Positions 24,338 through 33,039 of a stretch of DNA of 64,000 nt are shown here, piece after piece. The position numbers and the translations under genes are program-made. The notes beneath the pieces were generated by a model. The model ran no database searches. It was given only the letters and a program-made list of their open reading frames with translations, and had not been told where the DNA came from. Source of the DNA: Flavobacterium sp. UBA7665 (GTDB lineage: Bacteria; Bacteroidota; Bacteroidia; Flavobacteriales; Flavobacteriaceae); NCBI GenBank assembly GCA_002483285.1, contig DLHP01000043.1, forward strand, positions 196,264 through 260,263, written 5' to 3'. The first letter of the stretch is position 1, and the number at the start of each line of letters is the position of its first letter.

Positions 24338-24357
24338 GAGGATATTTTATACTTTTG
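24328..24357 (+). promoter_or_regulatory. Bacteroidetes-type promoter for the DUF6341-like gene
   Basis: TTG at 24328-24330, a 19-base spacer, then TACTTTTG at 24350-24357. This is one of the best matches in the window to TTG-N17-23-TAnnTTTG. The -33 element lies inside the divergent gene's coding start. The ATG is at 24397. Confidence 0.75.
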
Positions 24358-24360
24358 TGA

Positions 24361-24368
24361 CAAATATA
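24361..24368 (-). promoter_or_regulatory. TAnnTTTG -7 box for the DUF6427-like gene
   Basis: TATATTTG on the minus strand, 23 bases before the ATG at 24337. It abuts the plus-strand -7 box at 24350-24357, so the two divergent promoters face each other and RNA polymerase cannot sit on both at once. Confidence 0.5.
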
Positions 24369-24396
24369 ATTGTTTAAAAAAACAACACCGTCTATT

Positions 24397-24627
24397 ATGA
24401 GAGCATTTTTTGAAGGTATCCAATGGTTATTTGAAACAATCTTTTTCTGGCCCCAAAACCAATTGGCGAAATTAGAATTGACCCACTGGTTTTTAGCCAA
24501 TGGCATCAACTGGTTGTTCATGATCATTTGCGCCTATGCCACTTGGTACTGGTGCAAACAATTGACCGAGCACCAAAAAAGCGGCGAAGAAAACCAGGAT
24601 ACCACGGCACATTCGTTCTTAAAATAA
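24397..24627 (+). CDS. DUF6341-like small membrane-associated protein
   Basis: 76 residues starting MRAFFEGIQWLFETIFFWPQ, with an amphipathic N-terminus and one clear helix at ~35-50 (NGINWLFMIICAYATWYW), then a polar tail. I recall it as the DUF6341 family always close to upp/purD in Flavobacterium; function unknown. The ATG at 24397 was chosen because the promoter box lies 40 bases upstream. Its end overlaps the convergent purD end by 9 bases. Confidence 0.8.
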   Translation: MRAFFEGIQWLFETIFFWPQNQLAKLELTHWFLANGINWLFMIICAYATWYWCKQLTEHQKSGEENQDTTAHSFLK

Positions 24628-25893
24628 GTCGAAACCGATATCCTTCCTATAATACATCGTATCGAAATGTAGCTTGTCTATGTTTTGGTACGATTTTTTT
24701 ATGGCCTCGCTAAAATTGTTCCCGTACGAAGTCACCGCCAAAACGCGTCCGCCGTTGCTTATGACTTGCCCATCCTTGGTTTTGGTCCCGGCGTGGAAAA
24801 CAATCGAGTCTTCCACGTTTTCAATCCCCGAAATCACTTTTCCTTTCTCATAATCCTCTGGGTAACCGCCCGAAACGACCATGATGGTTGTTGCGCTGCG
24901 CGGATCGATCTCAAGGGTCATCTCGTCTAACTTTTGGTTGGCGACGGCGACAAACAACTCGACCAAATCGGTTTTCAAACGCGGGATGACCACTTCTGTT
25001 TCGGGATCGCCCATACGAACGTTGTATTCAATCACCATCGGCTCGCCTTTCACGTTGATGAGCCCGATGAATACAAAACCTTTGTACTCGATGCCGTCTT
25101 TTTGCAAACCGTCAATCGTAGGCTTTACAATTCTGGTTTCGATTTTCTCCATCAATACCGAATCGGCAAATGGGACTGGAGAAACGGCGCCCATTCCGCC
25201 GGTGTTAAGACCCGTATCGCCTTCGCCGATGCGTTTGTAATCTTTGGCTGTGGGCAATATTTTATAGCTTTTGCCGTCGGTAAGGACAAAGCAACTCAGT
25301 TCGATGCCATCGAGAAATTCCTCAATCACGACCTTTGCACTCGCCGCACCGAATTTTTCATTGACGAGCATATTGCGCAATTCCTGCTGGGCTTCTTTCA
25401 AATCCGAAATAATCAAAACACCTTTGCCCGCTGCCAAACCGTCGGCTTTTAAAACGTACGGCGGATGCAACGTCTCAAGGAACTTGCAGCCTTTTTCAAC
25501 AGTTGTCTTTGTAAAACTGTCGTAAGCTGCGGTTGGAATTTGGTGCTTGACGAGAAATTCCTTCGCGAATTCCTTGCTGCCTTCGAGCTGCGCGCCCAAT
25601 TGCGACGGGCCGATAACCGGAATATCCTGCAACCCAATATCGTTATTGAAAAAATCGTAAATCCCTGCTACAAGCGGATCTTCGGGACCTACAACCACCA
25701 TTGCGACTTGTTCGGCAATCACAAAACGGCGGATGGCTTCAAAATCGGTGGGATTGAGGTTGACATTAGTGGCAATGTGTTCTGTCCCGGCATTTCCCGG
25801 CGCGACAAAAAGTTGGGTACAAAGTGGTGATTGGAGCATTTTCCAGGCCAGCGCATGTTCGCGTCCGCCCGATCCTAAAAGTAAAATTATCAT
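24619..25893 (-). CDS. purD: Phosphoribosylamine--glycine ligase
   Basis: 424 residues, normal length. ATP-grasp enzyme of purine synthesis joining phosphoribosylamine and glycine. The N-terminus MIILLLGSGGREHALAW, the ATP-grasp segment VLKADGLAAGKGVLI, the block LNTGGMGAVSPVPF and MGDPETEVVIPRL are all present. The ATG at 25893 gives the standard N-terminus; an in-frame upstream extension has no family support and overlaps the likely promoter. It is monocistronic and convergent with the DUF6341-like gene. Confidence 0.97.
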   Translation of the reverse strand: MIILLLGSGGREHALAWKMLQSPLCTQLFVAPGNAGTEHIATNVNLNPTDFEAIRRFVIAEQVAMVVVGPEDPLVAGIYDFFNNDIGLQDIPVIGPSQLGAQLEGSKEFAKEFLVKHQIPTAAYDSFTKTTVEKGCKFLETLHPPYVLKADGLAAGKGVLIISDLKEAQQELRNMLVNEKFGAASAKVVIEEFLDGIELSCFVLTDGKSYKILPTAKDYKRIGEGDTGLNTGGMGAVSPVPFADSVLMEKIETRIVKPTIDGLQKDGIEYKGFVFIGLINVKGEPMVIEYNVRMGDPETEVVIPRLKTDLVELFVAVANQKLDEMTLEIDPRSATTIMVVSGGYPEDYEKGKVISGIENVEDSIVFHAGTKTKDGQVISNGGRVLAVTSYGNNFSEAIKKSYQNIDKLHFDTMYYRKDIGFDLF

Positions 25894-25914
25894 GTGGTAG
25901 TGTGTTGTGTGGCA

Positions 25915-25922
25915 CAAAAATA
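25915..25922 (-). promoter_or_regulatory. TAnnTTTG -7 box for purD
   Basis: TATTTTTG on the minus strand, 22 bases before the purD ATG. No -33 TTG at standard spacing. Supports the purD start at 25893. Confidence 0.45.
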
Positions 25923-25986
25923 CTCGGTTTGCGACTGAAAAAATAATTAATCTTTTAAAAATTTCCCTCGGTCCCGACAGATAGTG

Positions 25987-27333
25987 ATGGCGATGTCTTA
26001 TTTTTGGGGAAAATTCTCCCGCGTGTTCAACCTTTTCAACCTTACGCTCCAACTAAACGGTTTCCCGATTGGGAAAGCGAAGGAAAAACTGGACCAAATT
26101 TTAGCGGTGCCCGATCACGACTACGCCAATTTTATCGCGCAGCGAAAACAGGAAATCCTCGATTTTCACCGCAGCCACAATGCGTATTACAGGAATTTCA
26201 TAGGCGAGAAAACCGTTTCAAGGTGGGAAGATTTGCCCGTGATGCGCAAGATTGACTTCCAGAAACCGCTCAAGGAACGGCTCTCCGACGGATTTACCGA
26301 AAAAACGGTGTACATCAACAAAACGTCGGGTTCGAGCGGCGATCCGTTTGTGTTCGCCAAGGACAAATTCTGCCACGCGCTCATTTGGGCCAATATCATG
26401 CGCCGGTTTGGCTGGTATGGCCTCGATTACAACCATTCGCTGCAGGCCCGTTTTTATGGAATGCCGCTCGATTTCATCGCGAACAAAAAACTACGCTTCA
26501 AGGATTTTTTAAGCAGCCGTTACCGTTTCAATATTTTTGATTTTTCGGATGCGGCCATTGAAAAAATGCTGCGGAAATTCGGCAACACTAAATTCGATTA
26601 CATCAATGGCTACACGAGTTCGATTGTGTTACTCGCGCAATATCTCAAAACGAAAAACCTTTACCTGAACGAGATTTGCCCGAGTTTGAAGGTGTGTATC
26701 GTGACTTCGGAAATGTTATTTGAAGAAGACAAGAAGCTGCTAGAAGAACGGTTTCGCATCCCGATTGTCAATGAATACGGTTCGGCCGAGCTCGATATAA
26801 TTGCCCTGGAAAATCCCGATGGTGTGTTTAAGGTCAACGCCGAAAATCTATTTGTAGAAATCCTTGATGACAATGATAACGTTTTGCCTTACGGACAAGA
26901 AGGCCGGATTGTGGTGACCTCGCTTTATAACGAGGCGCATCCTATGATCCGCTACGAGGTGGGCGATGTGGGTATTTTGGATGAAACCAGTACGCCAAAA
27001 AATCCAATCCTCAAAAAACTCACCGGAAGGACCAACGACGTGGCGCTACTGCCGAGCGGTAAAAAGTCGCCGGGCATGACGTTCTACTCCATCACCAAAA
27101 GACTATTCGACGACGAAGGAAACGTCAAGGAATTTGTGATTACACAAACCAAGCGCGATACTTTTGAAATTGATTATGTGAGTGATTTAGCATTTTCTTC
27201 GGCCGAAATCGAGCACATCAAAAAAGTCTTTTCGGATTTTCTCGAACCCAACCTCCACTATGTTTTTACGCGACAAGATGCGTTGCAACGCAGCAAAAGC
27301 GGTAAACTCAAGCAGTTTCGGTCGTTGGTTTAG
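25987..27333 (+). CDS. Phenylacetate-CoA ligase/CapK-like adenylate-forming enzyme
   Basis: 448 residues of the ANL superfamily. The A3-type loop TSGSSGDPFVFAK, the A5 region NEYGSAELDIIA, and later GRTNDVALLPSGK are clear. Such CapK-like proteins at capsule loci are thought to activate a carboxylic acid for attachment to sugar, whereas the true PaaK makes phenylacetyl-CoA. The gene lies at the end of the polysaccharide locus, converging with its last gene (26-base overlap), which favours a CapK-like role. Starts at 25984 (GTG), 25987 or 25993 are all possible. Confidence 0.85.
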   Translation: MAMSYFWGKFSRVFNLFNLTLQLNGFPIGKAKEKLDQILAVPDHDYANFIAQRKQEILDFHRSHNAYYRNFIGEKTVSRWEDLPVMRKIDFQKPLKERLSDGFTEKTVYINKTSGSSGDPFVFAKDKFCHALIWANIMRRFGWYGLDYNHSLQARFYGMPLDFIANKKLRFKDFLSSRYRFNIFDFSDAAIEKMLRKFGNTKFDYINGYTSSIVLLAQYLKTKNLYLNEICPSLKVCIVTSEMLFEEDKKLLEERFRIPIVNEYGSAELDIIALENPDGVFKVNAENLFVEILDDNDNVLPYGQEGRIVVTSLYNEAHPMIRYEVGDVGILDETSTPKNPILKKLTGRTNDVALLPSGKKSPGMTFYSITKRLFDDEGNVKEFVITQTKRDTFEIDYVSDLAFSSAEIEHIKKVFSDFLEPNLHYVFTRQDALQRSKSGKLKQFRSLV

Positions 27334-28099
27334 CCTTTTTGGTATACATCGGCTTGACCAGCAATTGCACAAACAAAAACCCGCACATACAAATCACCGA
27401 AGTAAATACACTGAATTTATGGAACAATCGGTATACGGCGAAATTGTGTTGCAATAAGGTGAATTTTGAAGCCGAAATAGAATCCCTTCGCACGCGGTAG
27501 AACGCCAGGCTTTCGGGCACCGGTTTCGCTTTGCGGATTTTTTTAAGCACGGTGAGCCAGACCATCCAATCCTGTCGTTTGCGGATGCCTGAAATGGGTA
27601 TTTTCCCAAAATAATCGACATCGTAAATGCCGGTGAGGTTGCCTATGAAATTGCAGAAAAACAGTTGGAAATACCGTAGCGTTTTGGGCGCTTCGACCCT
27701 CTTGCCGAGCGGATTTCCATCCTCATCAATACAATCGTAAAACGAAAAGGTAAACGGTAAACGGTTGGTTTGCAGGAATGCGATTTGTTTTTCGAGTTTT
27801 TGCGGCATCCACAAATCATCGGCGTCGAGAAAGGCGATGTATTTGCCGCCGGCCATCTCAACGGCCTGGTTGCGCGCCACGCCGGCGCCCGAATTTTTGC
27901 GGAGCTGGTGAAACGTCACGCGCGGATCGTCTTCCATGAAATCGGTGACGATTTGCCTCGTGCCATCGGTGGAGCAATCGTCAACGATGAGCAATTCCCA
28001 ATGCGTATAGGTTTGGTTTTGTACCGAGCGTATGGTATCGGCGATAAATTTTTCGGAGTTGTAACAGGGCGTGATAATGGAAACTAGAGCCGCTTGCAT
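27308..28099 (-). CDS. Glycosyltransferase family 2
   Basis: 263 residues. GT-A fold: SIITPCYNSEKFIADTIRS, VDDCSTDGT, and the DxD-type FLDADDLW that binds metal and nucleotide sugar. One hydrophobic segment near the C-terminus (~235-252, FSVFTSVICMCGFLFVQLL) would attach it to the inner membrane. It is the last gene of the glycan operon, one base after the sugar transferase gene, and overlaps the plus-strand CapK-like gene by 26 bases. The sugar is unknown. Confidence 0.9.
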   Translation of the reverse strand: MQAALVSIITPCYNSEKFIADTIRSVQNQTYTHWELLIVDDCSTDGTRQIVTDFMEDDPRVTFHQLRKNSGAGVARNQAVEMAGGKYIAFLDADDLWMPQKLEKQIAFLQTNRLPFTFSFYDCIDEDGNPLGKRVEAPKTLRYFQLFFCNFIGNLTGIYDVDYFGKIPISGIRKRQDWMVWLTVLKKIRKAKPVPESLAFYRVRRDSISASKFTLLQHNFAVYRLFHKFSVFTSVICMCGFLFVQLLVKPMYTKKAKPTTETA

Positions 28100-28100
28100 C

Positions 28101-29468
28101 TTAGTATGCTTTTTCTTCGCCCTTGAAGATATTGATTACCGTTTGCACGATGATCTTGATGTCTAGGATCAGCGACCAGTTTTCAATGTAAAACACATCG
28201 TACTTGATGCGGTTGATCATGTCCTCATCGGTCTCGATTTCGCCACGGAAACCGCGAACCTGCGCCAGTCCGGTAATCCCCGGCTTTACATAATGGCGCA
28301 CCATATACCTTTTAATCTTGTTGCCATACGCCTTGTTCTGAGACCAAAGGTGCGGCCTTGGCCCAACGACAGACATATCGCCAAAAAGCACGTTGAGGAA
28401 CTGCGGCATTTCATCGATACTGGTCTTGCGCATGAACCTTCCGATTTTGGTGACGCGCGGATCGTTTTTAGAGGCTTCACGCTCGGTGGTTTTGTTGATT
28501 TGCATCGAGCGGAATTTATAGCAAAAGAATTCCTTCTCGTCAATTCCGGGACGGCCTTGTTTGAAGAAAATCGGGCCACGTGACTCGAGTTTGATCAGTA
28601 CTGCAAGGATTGGGATGAGCCAGGAGAGCAATCCAAAAATGATGAGCAGCGAAAACACAATGTCAAAACCGCGTTTGAAGGCTTTGGTAACCGGGTCGTG
28701 CAGCATCGTTTTACGGAATGAAAGCACCGGAAACATTTCGTAGTAATCGATCTTGAGGTTTTTAGAAAAAATCTCTTTGGTATCGGGAATGAACTTGATG
28801 GTTTTATTGTGTTCGTTGGTAAAATCCACCAAATCCTTGAGCTGGTCGTTGCTGATTTCGTTGAGCGAACAGTAAATTTCATCGACACGGTTTGTGATGA
28901 CAAAATTCTGTAGGTCGTCGAGCTTGCCAGAGACATTGGGATTGGATTTCTTATCGGAGAAAAATCCGAGGAAACGGTAGCCGTAATCATTCCGGGTTTC
29001 AAAAAGTTCCTTGAGACGAATGGCTTCGGGCGTGTAGCCGATAATCACCGCGTTCCTAAAGTTACTACCTGTGACTATACGGTATTTCTTGAGGTAATAA
29101 AATAACAGGTACTTGACGATGATGATGATGGTAAAACTGCAGACCATAAAAAACGCAATCCTTTTGCCGCTAAAGATGACGTCTTTAGAGAACGGGAAAA
29201 ACGCGATGATGACCAATAAAAAAATAACGGCTTGTTTGGCCACTTTGGAGACAATCTCAACGGGCGTGGTGAATCGGTAGATTTCGTAAAACTTGACAAA
29301 AAACGCGATCAATCCCCAAGCGATGGTTTGGTAGAGGATGTAATAAAAGCTGTTGACATTGAGTTCCCTGAAGAAAAATAGGCATAGCACAGTAATGACC
29401 GCTAAGTCTAACAAAATACTTATGGGCCTGATATATTTTGAATATCTTCCTGTTTGGGCTGCCGTCAT
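28101..29468 (-). CDS. Initiating undecaprenyl-phosphate sugar phosphotransferase (WcaJ/WbaP-like)
   Basis: 455 residues. Four or five membrane helices (~15-125) are followed by a Rossmann-like domain (NAVIIGYTPEAIRLKELF) and the C-terminal catalytic domain: FKRGFDIVFSLLIIFGL, RGPIFFKQGRPG, FCYKFRSMQ, SIDEMPQFLNVLFGDMSVVG and GPRPHL. It transfers a sugar-1-phosphate to undecaprenyl phosphate, the first step of repeat-unit assembly. Its presence marks the cluster as a Wzx/Wzy-type glycan locus. It is next to the UDP-glucuronate decarboxylase gene with 1 base between. Confidence 0.94.
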   Translation of the reverse strand: MTAAQTGRYSKYIRPISILLDLAVITVLCLFFFRELNVNSFYYILYQTIAWGLIAFFVKFYEIYRFTTPVEIVSKVAKQAVIFLLVIIAFFPFSKDVIFSGKRIAFFMVCSFTIIIIVKYLLFYYLKKYRIVTGSNFRNAVIIGYTPEAIRLKELFETRNDYGYRFLGFFSDKKSNPNVSGKLDDLQNFVITNRVDEIYCSLNEISNDQLKDLVDFTNEHNKTIKFIPDTKEIFSKNLKIDYYEMFPVLSFRKTMLHDPVTKAFKRGFDIVFSLLIIFGLLSWLIPILAVLIKLESRGPIFFKQGRPGIDEKEFFCYKFRSMQINKTTEREASKNDPRVTKIGRFMRKTSIDEMPQFLNVLFGDMSVVGPRPHLWSQNKAYGNKIKRYMVRHYVKPGITGLAQVRGFRGEIETDEDMINRIKYDVFYIENWSLILDIKIIVQTVINIFKGEEKAY

Positions 29469-29469
29469 A

Positions 29470-30453
29470 TCAATGAATATACCCTGTGAAATCTTTGTGT
29501 TCCTCTTTCAAAAGCTCCTCGTTTGACAATGATTTGAAATATTCATAGGTGATTTTCATGCCTTCGGCGCGCGAGACTTTGGCCTCCCAACCCAGGATTT
29601 CTCTGGCTCGGGTGGTGTCGGGTTGCCGTTGCAACGGATCATTCATAGGAAGTGGCCTGTAAACAATTTTTTGTGTCGTTCCGGTCAATTTGATGATCTC
29701 CTCAGCAAAATCCCTGATGGTGATTTCGTCTGGGTTCCCGATGTTTACCGGATAAATATAGTCTGAATGCAACAGCCTGTATATGCCTTCAACCTGGTCG
29801 TCGACATAACAGAAAGAACGCGTCTGTGAACCGTCGCCAAAAATGGTCAAATCTTCACCGCGCAGTGCCTGCCCAATAAATGCTGGAATTACACGCCCGT
29901 CGTTGAGACGCATTCTGGGTCCATAGGTGTTGAATATCCTCACGATGCGGGTTTCTACGCCGTGAAAGGTATGGTAAGCCATCGTGATTGATTCCTGGAA
30001 CCGCTTGGCCTCATCATACACGCCGCGCGGGCCAATGGTATTGACATTGCCATAATAATCCTCTGTTTGCGGATGCACCAGCGGGTCACCGTAGATTTCA
30101 GAAGTAGAGGCAATCAAAATTCTTGCTTTCTTGACACGCGCCAATCCCAAAAGATTGTGGGTGCCCAGCGAGCCGACTTTCAAGGTCTGGATTGGAATCT
30201 TAAGATAATCAATCGGGCTGGCCGGTGAAGCAAAGTGGAGGATGTAATCGAGATTACCGGGAATGTGTACGTATTTGGTAACGTCGTGGTGATAAAATTC
30301 GAAGTGTTTGTGTTTGAAAAGATGGGCGATGTTCTTTAAGTCTCCTGTAATGAGGTTATCCATTCCGATTACATAATAGCCCTCTGCAATAAACCGGTCG
30401 CACAAATGGGATCCTAAAAAGCCCGCAGCTCCGGTAATCAGTATTCTTTTCAT
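29470..30453 (-). CDS. UDP-glucuronate decarboxylase (UDP-xylose synthase)
   Basis: 327 residues, short-chain dehydrogenase fold. The NAD motif GAAGFLGSHLCDRF is at ~8-21, the ASTSEIYGDP strand holds the catalytic Ser/Thr, and YDEAKRF is the Y-x3-K pair. RGVYDEAKR and GDGSQTRSFCYVDD are the hallmark segments of UXS. It makes UDP-xylose from UDP-glucuronate, so the glycan may hold xylose or a derivative. It overlaps the O-antigen ligase gene by an ATGA junction. Confidence 0.93.
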   Translation of the reverse strand: MKRILITGAAGFLGSHLCDRFIAEGYYVIGMDNLITGDLKNIAHLFKHKHFEFYHHDVTKYVHIPGNLDYILHFASPASPIDYLKIPIQTLKVGSLGTHNLLGLARVKKARILIASTSEIYGDPLVHPQTEDYYGNVNTIGPRGVYDEAKRFQESITMAYHTFHGVETRIVRIFNTYGPRMRLNDGRVIPAFIGQALRGEDLTIFGDGSQTRSFCYVDDQVEGIYRLLHSDYIYPVNIGNPDEITIRDFAEEIIKLTGTTQKIVYRPLPMNDPLQRQPDTTRAREILGWEAKVSRAEGMKITYEYFKSLSNEELLKEEHKDFTGYIH

Positions 30454-31772
30454 GTTAGCTCTTTTTGTTTTTGGGGACGATCACTGGTTTTTACGAGATT
30501 GAAAAGACAATACATGATGGTGAAAAAAATGATTCCCCTTTGTCTCGATAAAAATGATTCGGTCAAAAATAAACTTATCATTAGAACTGCAAAAGAAATA
30601 TGCATAAAATCTTTTGATTTTAACGCATTTCTGAGGTTAATCGACACCATGATCAACAACAGTACTAATCCAAAAAACCCTAATTCGGCAAAAACCTGGA
30701 CATATTCGTTGTGGAAATTTTTACGCCCGTATTCTTCGAACAAATTGTGCTCGACCTGTTTTTGGGCAATTTTGAAGTCGGTAGCATTGAGCCCATAACC
30801 GGTAAGGAAAATCGAGTCTTCGGTGAGCATCTCTTTGAAGATGCGCAATTGGTAAACGCGAAAGGCACTTCCGGGAAAAAAATCGTTCTTCGCAAACCTT
30901 TCTTTGTTCCAGGCGTCTTTTACACTTACGTTGTAAACCCGCTCTGCATGGGTACCGATTTGATGGTTAATACTGTATTGGGTAATATTCGACTCCAATT
31001 CTATCCACATCCTTTGTTTGATGCGTGAACTCAACACCACAATCAGGATAACAAAAAGCACAATGCCCCACTTAATCAACTTGCCTTTGGGACGCGAATT
31101 GAAATACCACAAATAATAGCAGGACAACAGGCCAAAGACGATTAAAATGTTTTTAGAGGATAACAAAATCAACAGAATCGTAAGCAAAACCATAGACGCG
31201 ATTTCGCGGGTTGACCTTGACGTTTTGGTGATGAAATAAAACAGCGCCACCACCACATAGGTTGAGACGTGGATGGCGTTGACATCTTCGGTGACGAGTT
31301 CGTGGTAGAAAAACACATCGGTATTGCCGGTGAGCGCAAATCGAACCATGCTTTTAACCAGGTAAAACATCGTGAATGCCACCATGCCATAGCTGAAATA
31401 TTTAAAGATGGCCCGCACTTGTTTTTGTGTCATAGGCGGCAAAATCAGCAAACACATGGGGATAATGAGCAATGGCAATCCTTTAGAAAGCGCCCGTAGC
31501 GAACCCGACATGTCATGGGTCCATAACAATGAAACTAACATGAGCGCAAACAATGCAACGGGAAGCAGTAAAGTTTTTTCTATCCTGAAATTGGCTTTCT
31601 TAAAAGTAAAGACTGAATACAGCACAAGCAAGCCCAACGCTACACTGTTGATGCCGTAACTGAGCGGGATGCAGCAAGCCACGAGCGTGATATAGAAAAA
31701 AGCCGGGTTTCTGCTATTTTCTAGCTTGAGCTTTTGCAAAGCAATCCTCAAATAATTGTAGGTATTCGCCAT
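30450..31772 (-). CDS. O-antigen ligase/polymerase-like membrane protein
   Basis: About 440 residues with 10-12 membrane helices and a large periplasmic loop (~250-330), the layout of Wzy/WaaL proteins. A basic N-terminus precedes NPAFFYITLVACCIPLSYG. It would polymerise the repeat units or attach the glycan to its acceptor. Its start lies inside the glycosyltransferase gene upstream; the ATG at 31772 (MANTYNYLRIAL) is a guess, and a TTG at 31739 or an ATG at 31823 also fit. A second polymerase-like protein is encoded at 34178, so the two may divide polymerase and ligase roles. Confidence 0.82.
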   Translation of the reverse strand: MANTYNYLRIALQKLKLENSRNPAFFYITLVACCIPLSYGINSVALGLLVLYSVFTFKKANFRIEKTLLLPVALFALMLVSLLWTHDMSGSLRALSKGLPLLIIPMCLLILPPMTQKQVRAIFKYFSYGMVAFTMFYLVKSMVRFALTGNTDVFFYHELVTEDVNAIHVSTYVVVALFYFITKTSRSTREIASMVLLTILLILLSSKNILIVFGLLSCYYLWYFNSRPKGKLIKWGIVLFVILIVVLSSRIKQRMWIELESNITQYSINHQIGTHAERVYNVSVKDAWNKERFAKNDFFPGSAFRVYQLRIFKEMLTEDSIFLTGYGLNATDFKIAQKQVEHNLFEEYGRKNFHNEYVQVFAELGFFGLVLLLIMVSINLRNALKSKDFMHISFAVLMISLFLTESFLSRQRGIIFFTIMYCLFNLVKTSDRPQKQKELT

Positions 31773-32823
31773 TAATTTTTTCCCAATTGTATTCGTTAAC
31801 GATGGCTTTATAGTTGTTTTCAACCATCAGCAAGTTATCACTTTTTTGGATAGTTTTCAAGATATTCGTGACTTGGGCGGCACTGGAAAAATAATACGCA
31901 TTGTCCTTCAGGATGCCTTTGTTGAAATCATTGTGGTGTGCAATTACCAAAGCCTTTGATGCCATGGCTTCGAGTAGCGACGGATTGGTTCCGCCCACCG
32001 AATGCCCGTGGAAATAAAGATTAGAGAAATAACGCAAATTGTCAAGGTGTTCAATGTTGTAAACACCGCCGATGAATCGGATGTGCGGAAAATATTTAAA
32101 CTTACCCTTAAGGTATTCGCCGTATTTGGTGTTGTGGTTGCCTACCACGAGGATCGTTGTTTTGTCGTCTTCATTGAGTGAAACACCCTCAAGCACCATG
32201 TCAAGGTTGTTCTCAGGCTCAAAACGCGCCATTATCATGTTGTAGTTTCCTTTCTCAACCTCGTAATGAGCGATGAGCGATTCGTTGGGATGGGTAAAAG
32301 GATGCGCGCCGTAGGCGATAAAAGTAGACTCTTTCTTATATTGTTTTTTGAGAAACGATTGGATGCCGAGCGAATCCGAAACCAAATAATCACTGGAGAT
32401 GGCCGCGAGCCTTTCTGCAAATTTCAGGAATTGTTGTACCGGACGCGAATATTTGGTACGCTTCCACTCGAGCCCGTCCATGTTGGTGATAATAATGGGC
32501 TTTTGGGGCAAAAGGAAAAACCAGATGGAATTGCTCGTATAGCCCAATTGCAGGATGATGTCAAAATTCCTTTTGCGCGAATCCATGATGCAATTGTAGT
32601 CATAGATGAACTGGCCAAAAGTACCCAACTTGTGCTCGGGATCATTCTGGTGGATGATGTGCACGCCATGAAACACCTTTTCCTGGAACGGATGGTTGTG
32701 CGAATTGTACACATATACCTCATGCCCTTTTGCAACAAGATAAACCGAAAAGAATTCGGCAAATTGCTCAAAGCCTCCGTAATAGTTGGGTACGCCGCGG
32801 GTTCCTAAAATGGCTATCTTCAT
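31714..32823 (-). CDS. Glycosyltransferase family 1/4 (DUF1972-type N-terminus)
   Basis: 369 residues, GT-B fold. The N-terminus MKIAILGTRGVPNYYGGFEQ is the DUF1972 block seen in rhamnosyl- and other transferases of glycan loci. The C-terminal domain has the usual donor site with GTNPSLLEAMASKALV. The ATG at 32823 was chosen over an upstream in-frame codon because the promoter with a TACTTTTG box is at 32841-32869. It starts a separate transcription unit reading on to the gene ending at 27308. Confidence 0.9.
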   Translation of the reverse strand: MKIAILGTRGVPNYYGGFEQFAEFFSVYLVAKGHEVYVYNSHNHPFQEKVFHGVHIIHQNDPEHKLGTFGQFIYDYNCIMDSRKRNFDIILQLGYTSNSIWFFLLPQKPIIITNMDGLEWKRTKYSRPVQQFLKFAERLAAISSDYLVSDSLGIQSFLKKQYKKESTFIAYGAHPFTHPNESLIAHYEVEKGNYNMIMARFEPENNLDMVLEGVSLNEDDKTTILVVGNHNTKYGEYLKGKFKYFPHIRFIGGVYNIEHLDNLRYFSNLYFHGHSVGGTNPSLLEAMASKALVIAHHNDFNKGILKDNAYYFSSAAQVTNILKTIQKSDNLLMVENNYKAIVNEYNWEKINGEYLQLFEDCFAKAQARK

Positions 32824-32840
32824 GCGTTTTTTTCTGAGGG

Positions 32841-32869
32841 CAAAAGTAGTGTTTTTAGGGACGTAACAA
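32841..32869 (-). promoter_or_regulatory. Bacteroidetes-type promoter for the right-to-left glycan unit
   Basis: Minus strand: TTG (32867-32869), an 18-base spacer, then TACTTTTG (32841-32848), followed by the ATG at 32823. A full TTG-N18-TAnnTTTG match, so the five genes from here down to 27308 form their own operon. Confidence 0.75.
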
Positions 32870-33039
32870 AAAAAAGCTCTTGAAAGAATACACCTCAAAC
32901 GCTAAGATTACTTTTCAAACTGAATAAAACCAATAGAACGGGTAGATAGAAAGGTGTCATAAGTCGAATACTCAAAAAATCATAACCTTTTTTGAAGGCA
33001 AGTTAGCTTTCTGTGTATGGTGAGGAGTTGCAGCCAAAT

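Noticed and set aside
25894..26052. N-terminal extension of purD to 26052
   Set aside because: The added residues have no PurD similarity, and a TAnnTTTG box at 25915-25922 lies within them.
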